From Enhydrobacter aerosaccus (lineage in GTDB: Bacteria; Pseudomonadota; Alphaproteobacteria; Reyranellales; Reyranellaceae), in assembly GCA_903832005.1 (NCBI GenBank), contig CAIKZO010000109.1:1-36136 (forward strand): DNA of 36,136 nucleotides, given 5' to 3'. Position numbers and translations under genes: made by a program. The notes under the pieces were generated by a model. That model worked only from the letters and a program-made list of their open reading frames with translations. It made no database searches and was not told the origin of the DNA. Positions within the stretch are counted from its first letter, which is position 1. Each line of letters starts with the position of its first letter. This document shows positions 31,868 to 36,136 of this stretch, in pieces.

Positions 31868-33343
31868 TCAGGGCGCGGGGCAGTCGACGGAAATGCGCCG
31901 GGGCACGAACGTCGGCAAGGGGGGCATATCGGTGGGTACTGGCTTCGGCCAATCACCCGCGGCCAGATGCTTTTCGACCACCGGAATCAACTGCTGCAGA
32001 ACCACCCAGGCCTGCACACGTACCCCGCCGCTGGTCGCATGAATCGAATCGATGAGCAGGTCGGGGTTGCGTGGCATGCCGCCGGCGACGTCGATGAAGG
32101 GAAGATTGTGTACGAGAGCGTACTTGGCGAAAACGCGGTTTTCGAAAATCGTCAGGCGTTCGATGTCGCGATAGCGGAAGGGGTAAAGGGAGACGTTGAG
32201 ATCTTCGAGGATGAAACGGTGGCGGACCGGGTTGAGCACCATCCCGTCCTTCGCCAGCCGGAAGAAAGAACTCAGCGCGAAGTCGGCGCCGATCGTCGCA
32301 AGGTCGCTGCGCATGTGGTCGAGGTCACGCTGGATGTCGTTCAGCTGTACCGGCAGGTTCCGAAAGGAAAGGTCGGGATCCGTCTCGTTCAGTCCTTCGG
32401 GCCAGACCAGCTGATACCTTGGCTTCGGCCATTCGCGACCGTCGAGATCGGAGGCGGCGTACCCGGCGGCAGCCTGGATGCGGCGCGCGAGGTCGAAGTA
32501 GCGAGAAAGGAATCGTAGCCCAGGAGAAGTCTTCTCCGCCGAAGATGTCGGGTGCGCCGCGGCACCTTTCGGCACTTCGGGCACGACCGTCGCCATGTCG
32601 AACTGATTGGCGCCTTCATAATAAACCACGAGGTCGGGACGCAACGGCAACACCTCGTTGTGCACGATCGCGGCGATGTCGTGGGAGTCGATGCTTTCGC
32701 GTCCGGCATTCAGTGTCTCGAAGTGCACATCGAGGTGCCGGGAGGCGGCCCACTCATCGAGCCACGGGCCTATGAACTCGGGGTACGAGAACGGCAAATG
32801 ATGCGCGCCGACCGTCGTCGAGGCTCCGACGAAGACGATGCGCACGGTCCGCGCCGCGCGCGGTACTTCAATCGGCGGCCCGCGCCAGCCGATCTGATTG
32901 GTGACAAGCCCGAGCGGCGTCGTTGCATTGGGCAGGAAGCGGTAGGTCGGATAGCGCTCGCCGCCGGGCAGATCGAGGAGATAAAGCCGCTCGGGCGAGT
33001 GACGCAGGAGGTCATTCTTGCACGGGTCATCGGCATAGGCCGAATTGAAGGCCTTGAAGAGATCGAAAGGACGAAATTGTCCGAACGTCTCGGGAGATGT
33101 CTTGACCCGCCAGAACAGACGAACCCATTTCTCGGGCGGCTTGGTCCGGTTCGGCAACGCGGGTGGATCGTGAAAGAACCAATCGGGCGAAACGCCTGCG
33201 GCGACCGGCACTGCGTCACGGTCACGTTCGGTGGCGTTTTCGCCGTCGCCGTCGAGCAGGGAGAGTGCGAAGATCGGCTGGCCATCGAGGTGGCGCGCGA
33301 TGGTCTCGGCAAGGACCAGACTGATCAGGAGCGACCCGACCAC
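31868..33343 (-). CDS. Membrane-anchored SGNH-hydrolase-like protein (B2)
   Basis: A protein of at least 491 residues, paralogous to the 511-residue B1 protein across its length. Shared features are an N-terminal helix, a Pro-rich connecting region, FVGASTT with S175 (GAS instead of GDS), YYEGANQFD, and IDSIHATSGG. The aspartate of the GDS motif is replaced in both B proteins. GTG 33343 is the only usual start codon that gives a membrane helix, but B1 aligns upstream of it (SLKIADALL against SPWVDALMI). The true start may therefore be a non-standard codon about 8-10 codons upstream, next to a GGGGGA site. The function is unknown. Confidence 0.72.
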   Translation of the reverse strand: MVGSLLISLVLAETIARHLDGQPIFALSLLDGDGENATERDRDAVPVAAGVSPDWFFHDPPALPNRTKPPEKWVRLFWRVKTSPETFGQFRPFDLFKAFNSAYADDPCKNDLLRHSPERLYLLDLPGGERYPTYRFLPNATTPLGLVTNQIGWRGPPIEVPRAARTVRIVFVGASTTVGAHHLPFSYPEFIGPWLDEWAASRHLDVHFETLNAGRESIDSHDIAAIVHNEVLPLRPDLVVYYEGANQFDMATVVPEVPKGAAAHPTSSAEKTSPGLRFLSRYFDLARRIQAAAGYAASDLDGREWPKPRYQLVWPEGLNETDPDLSFRNLPVQLNDIQRDLDHMRSDLATIGADFALSSFFRLAKDGMVLNPVRHRFILEDLNVSLYPFRYRDIERLTIFENRVFAKYALVHNLPFIDVAGGMPRNPDLLIDSIHATSGGVRVQAWVVLQQLIPVVEKHLAAGDWPKPVPTDMPPLPTFVPRRISVDCPAP

Positions 33344-33431
33344 CAGCAGAGCGTCAGCTATCTTCAGGCTTCCCCCGCTGGCGTCGTCGCGCCCTCCGCA
33401 CCATATTGGGCGCGTCGAATGAGGTCAAAGC

Positions 33432-34133
33432 ATGACTGGCGATCGTAAGCTGCCGTCTGCCGCCGGATCGAAGGACGTAGACGCGTTCGTCCGCGCGATC
33501 GATCGGTTGCCGGCGACGAAGCGAGAAGGCCGCGGGCGCCTGTTATTCACGATGGATGCAACGGCCAGTCGCGAGCCGACCTGGGATCACGCCTGCGGCA
33601 TCCAGGGTGAAATGTTCGTTGCTGCCGATGCATTGGGGGGACTCGATGTTCGACTCGCCTTCTATCGGGGCTTCGACGAATTCAAGGTGAGCAGGTGGAC
33701 GTCGGACGGCCGCGAACTTGCGCGCCTGATGAGTTCGGTGCGCTGTCTCGCCGGTCGTACGCAGATCGGGCGCGTGTTGGCCTACGCCGCCGAGCAGCGC
33801 CGTGAGAGTCGGATGGATGCCGTCGTCTTCGTCGGCGACTGTTGCGAGGAGGATGTCGACAAGGTGGGGCACGCGGCAGGCCAGTTGGGATTGCTCGGGC
33901 TTCCGGTCTTCGTCTTCCAGGAAGGCGACGATCGCACCGCTTCGCGATTGTTTCCGCAGATCGCGAAGCTCACACGCGGCGCCTATTGCAAGTTCGACCG
34001 CAACAGCCCTGAGCAATTGAAGCGCCTCCTCGGTGCGGTCGCAGCCTATGCCGCTGGCGGTCGCGCAGCGCTGCTGAAATACGGCAAGGAGCAAGGTGGC
34101 GCCGCGGCGTTGCTTACCAACCAGATGAAGTGA
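33432..34133 (+). CDS. VWA-domain protein
   Basis: A 233-residue cytoplasmic protein with a von Willebrand factor A-like fold: LLFTMDATASREPTWDHA supplies a MIDAS-type metal site (D42, T44, S46; Thr in the second position of the usual DxSxS). RTQIGRVLAYAAEQ and VVFVGDCCEEDVDKVGH fit the later core. ATG 33432 follows GAGGTC. It is divergent from the SGNH cluster and precedes yicC and gmk. The role is unknown; VWA proteins often assemble or sense other proteins by metal-bridged contacts. Confidence 0.75.
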   Translation: MTGDRKLPSAAGSKDVDAFVRAIDRLPATKREGRGRLLFTMDATASREPTWDHACGIQGEMFVAADALGGLDVRLAFYRGFDEFKVSRWTSDGRELARLMSSVRCLAGRTQIGRVLAYAAEQRRESRMDAVVFVGDCCEEDVDKVGHAAGQLGLLGLPVFVFQEGDDRTASRLFPQIAKLTRGAYCKFDRNSPEQLKRLLGAVAAYAAGGRAALLKYGKEQGGAAALLTNQMK

Positions 34134-34228
34134 GCGCCATTGGGGGTAACCTTCGGCGCGTCGCGTTGTGCACCCTGAGAGCTGATATTAAAGTGCGGCG
34201 CCGCGTTGTGGCCAGTGGAGTGGATGTA

Positions 34229-35128
34229 TTGATTGCAAGCATGACCGGGTACGCCCGAACGCAGGGATCGGACGAACAGAGGCGCTGGGTCTGGGAGGCG
34301 CGTAGCGTCAACGGCCGCAATCTCGAGGTCCGTTGCAGAGTTCCGCAGGGGTTCGACCGGCTGGAAAATCCGGCGCGGACGGCCGTGGGCGGTCACGTCA
34401 AGCGCGGGAACGTATCGATCAACCTCACGATTACCAGCGAACGCACGGCCAAACCGCTGCGCATCAATCGCGCGCTGCTGGCCGAACTGGGAACGCTGGT
34501 CGAGGAAGTGCGCAAGAGCACCGGCGCAGCGCCGCCGTCGGCCGACGGCCTGCTGCGCGTACGCGGTGTCATCGAGGAAGAGGACGAAGCTGCCGGCGAG
34601 ACGGAGGAGCAACTGGCCAAGCTCGACAAGTCGCTGACCGCCACGCTCACGGAGGCCTTGAAAGGCCTGGCCGGGTCGCGGGCGGCCGAAGGCAAGGCGC
34701 TCGACAAGGTGATCGGCGGCCACATCGATGAGATCGAGCAGCTCAGCAAGCGTGCGACCGAGCGCGCCCACGCGCAGATCGGCCTGGTGCGGACGAAGTT
34801 CGAGGGCCAGCTCGCCGAATTGCTGGAGCGCGCGCCGCAACTCTCCGAGGAGCGCTTTGCCCAGGAAGCGGCGCTCTTGATCGGCAAGGCCGATGTCCGC
34901 GAGGAACTCGATCGGCTTGCGGCGCATATTGCCCAGGCGCGTGCCCTGCTGGCCGAGGCGCGGCCCGATCACCCGGTGGGCCGCAAGTTCGATTTTCTCT
35001 GCCAGGAGTTCAATCGCGAGGCCAATACGCTGTGCTCGAAGTCGGCCGATATCGAGCTGACGCGCATTGGCATCGACCTGAAGGGGGCCATCGAACGCAT
35101 GCGGGAGCAGGTACAGAATGTCGAATGA
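34229..35128 (+). CDS. yicC: YicC-family endoribonuclease
   Basis: A 299-residue YicC/YloC protein; the family includes endoribonucleases. The N-terminal domain (MIASMTGYAR...WVWEARSVNGRNLEVRCRVPQGFDRLE) and the C-terminal DUF1732 part (DHPVGRKFDFLCQEFNREANTLCSKSADIELTRIGIDLK) are complete. TTG 34229 was chosen over ATG 34241 because GTGGAG lies eight bases upstream of it and the resulting MIASMTGYAR matches the MIRSMTAYAR start of the E. coli protein. It overlaps gmk by 11 bp, the classical yicC-gmk pairing. The 95 bp upstream show no convincing promoter. Confidence 0.9.
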   Translation: MIASMTGYARTQGSDEQRRWVWEARSVNGRNLEVRCRVPQGFDRLENPARTAVGGHVKRGNVSINLTITSERTAKPLRINRALLAELGTLVEEVRKSTGAAPPSADGLLRVRGVIEEEDEAAGETEEQLAKLDKSLTATLTEALKGLAGSRAAEGKALDKVIGGHIDEIEQLSKRATERAHAQIGLVRTKFEGQLAELLERAPQLSEERFAQEAALLIGKADVREELDRLAAHIAQARALLAEARPDHPVGRKFDFLCQEFNREANTLCSKSADIELTRIGIDLKGAIERMREQVQNVE

Positions 35129-35768
35129 AGCCGACGCTCCGATCGTCCACCGCCGTGGGTTGATGCTGGTCCTCTCCTCGCCGTCGGGCGCGGGCAAGAC
35201 CACCTTGTCGCGGCAACTGCTCGACAACGACAAGCAGATCCAACTCAGCGTCTCCGCCACAACGCGTGCCCGGAGACCCAGCGAGAAGGACGGTGTCGAT
35301 TATCACTTCGTCGATACGGCGACGTTCAGCGGCATGAAAGACCGGAGTGAATTCCTGGAACACGCCCGGGTGTTCGACCATTACTACGGCACGCCGCGCG
35401 CCCCGGTCGAAGCCGCGTTGATCGGCGGCCGTGACGTGCTGTTCGATATCGACTGGCAGGGCACGCAGCAGCTCCAGGAAAAGGGCCGCGACGATCTCGT
35501 GACCGTGTTCATCCTGCCGCCGTCCACGCGTGATCTCGAGAAGCGTCTGCGGACACGCGCGCAGGATTCGGCGGAAGTCGTGGCCAAGCGCATGGCCAAG
35601 GCGTCGGATGAGATGAGCCATTATGCCGAGTATGACTACGCGATCATCAACAAGGACATCGCGACCAGCTTGATCCAGTTGAAGTCGATCCTGACGGCTG
35701 AGCGCCTGAAGCGCGAGCGTCAGATCGGCCTGTCGGCCTTCGTGAAGGCGCTACGCGAGGGCCGCTAA
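35118..35768 (+). CDS. gmk: Guanylate kinase
   Basis: A 216-residue guanylate kinase, phosphorylating GMP to GDP with ATP in nucleotide recycling. The P-loop is PSGAGKTTL (K27). SVSATTRARRPSEKDGVDYHF binds GMP, and FDIDWQGTQQL and the LRTRAQDS lid follow. The length is normal. The start overlaps yicC by 11 bp, and the 3' end overlaps the convergent rsmA by 18 bp. Confidence 0.96.
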   Translation: MSNEADAPIVHRRGLMLVLSSPSGAGKTTLSRQLLDNDKQIQLSVSATTRARRPSEKDGVDYHFVDTATFSGMKDRSEFLEHARVFDHYYGTPRAPVEAALIGGRDVLFDIDWQGTQQLQEKGRDDLVTVFILPPSTRDLEKRLRTRAQDSAEVVAKRMAKASDEMSHYAEYDYAIINKDIATSLIQLKSILTAERLKRERQIGLSAFVKALREGR

Positions 35769-36136
35769 GCGGACGAAGTCGGCAACCGAGAGCTCCTCGG
35801 CCCGCGCCGTCGGCGACAGGCCAAGGCCTTCGAGCGTCTTCGTGGGATCGGCGAACAGCCCGGACAACGAGCCCCGCAGCATCTTTCGGCGCTGGCCAAA
35901 GGCTGCGGCGGTGACGCGCTCGAGCGGCGCCAGGTCGGCCAGACGATCCGCCGCGGGACGTGGCGTGAGCTGCGCAACCGAGGATATGACCTTGGGAGGC
36001 GGCACGAAGGCCGATGGCGCGATGTCGAACAGGCGTCGCACCTCGCAGACATGCTGGGCCAGCACCGACAGGCGACCATAGTCCTTGGTGCGTGGCAAAG
36101 CGGCGAGCCGGTCGACGACTTCCTTCTGGAACATCA
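35751..36136 (-). CDS. rsmA: 16S rRNA dimethyladenosine transferase, C-terminal part
   Basis: The C-terminal part (at least 128 residues) of RsmA/KsgA, which dimethylates two adenines near the 3' end of 16S rRNA. MFQKEVVDRLAALPRTKDYGRLSVLAQHVCEVRRLFDIAPSAFVPPPKV is the diagnostic stretch at the end of the methyltransferase domain. A C-terminal helical domain with FGQRRKMLRGSL follows. The methionine near the edge is internal in the family, so the gene continues past the window with its methyltransferase core outside. It is convergent with gmk. Confidence 0.93.
   Translation of the reverse strand, partial: MFQKEVVDRLAALPRTKDYGRLSVLAQHVCEVRRLFDIAPSAFVPPPKVISSVAQLTPRPAADRLADLAPLERVTAAAFGQRRKMLRGSLSGLFADPTKTLEGLGLSPTARAEELSVADFVRLAALA

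Noticed and set aside
1..36136. tRNA, rRNA, CRISPR array, insertion sequence
   Set aside because: No cloverleaf, rRNA segment, regular direct-repeat array or transposase with terminal repeats was found by eye.

Overview
The window is GC-rich, densely coded DNA from an alphaproteobacterium. The evidence for that is a MipZ division-site ATPase, a cysteine-free bL31, an RpoH-type promoter followed by a ROSE-like RNA thermometer in front of an Hsp20 gene, and the cysG-DUF2849-cysI-DUF934 sulfite reduction operon. The genus cannot be fixed from the sequence alone. It looks chromosomal: housekeeping genes such as gmk, yicC, rsmA, rpmE, cyaY and mipZ are interspersed with catabolic genes. I saw no rRNA, tRNA, CRISPR array or insertion sequence.

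Layout. 1-6.5 kb: two aromatic ring meta-cleavage modules. The first pairs a LigB-type extradiol dioxygenase with a fumarylacetoacetate hydrolase (FAH) family enzyme. The second has a VOC-type extradiol dioxygenase divergent from a carboxymuconolactone-decarboxylase-like protein and a second FAH enzyme. Between them lie an azoreductase, a divergent LysR regulator with a clear operator-like dyad, and a phage-type winged-helix protein. 6.5-7.1 kb: a heat-shock Hsp20 gene with terminator, thermometer and RpoH promoter. 7.3-11.2 kb: siroheme synthesis and sulfite reduction, with a possible 36-residue leader protein. 11.2-15.5 kb (minus strand): two tandem STAS/SpoIIAA-like paralogues, an NTF2-like protein, Ogt, an Ada/AlkA-type protein that has lost its glycosylase core, and an amidohydrolase. 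15.5-18.3 kb: an oligopeptide-type binding protein, a small monooxygenase-fold protein and a GH25 lipoprotein.

18.3-27 kb: a molybdopterin oxidoreductase, rpmE, cyaY coupled to an ABC exporter, a small membrane protein with its own promoter, an acyl-CoA synthetase and a second molybdopterin oxidoreductase coupled to mipZ. 27.9-33.3 kb (minus strand): four consecutive membrane-anchored SGNH-hydrolase-like proteins. Two are close paralogues, and no polysaccharide acyltransferase or synthase is visible. This is the best candidate in the window for an undescribed system, probably acting on cell-envelope or surface polymers. 33.4-36.1 kb: a VWA-domain protein, yicC, gmk and the 3' end of rsmA (ksgA), which runs off the window.
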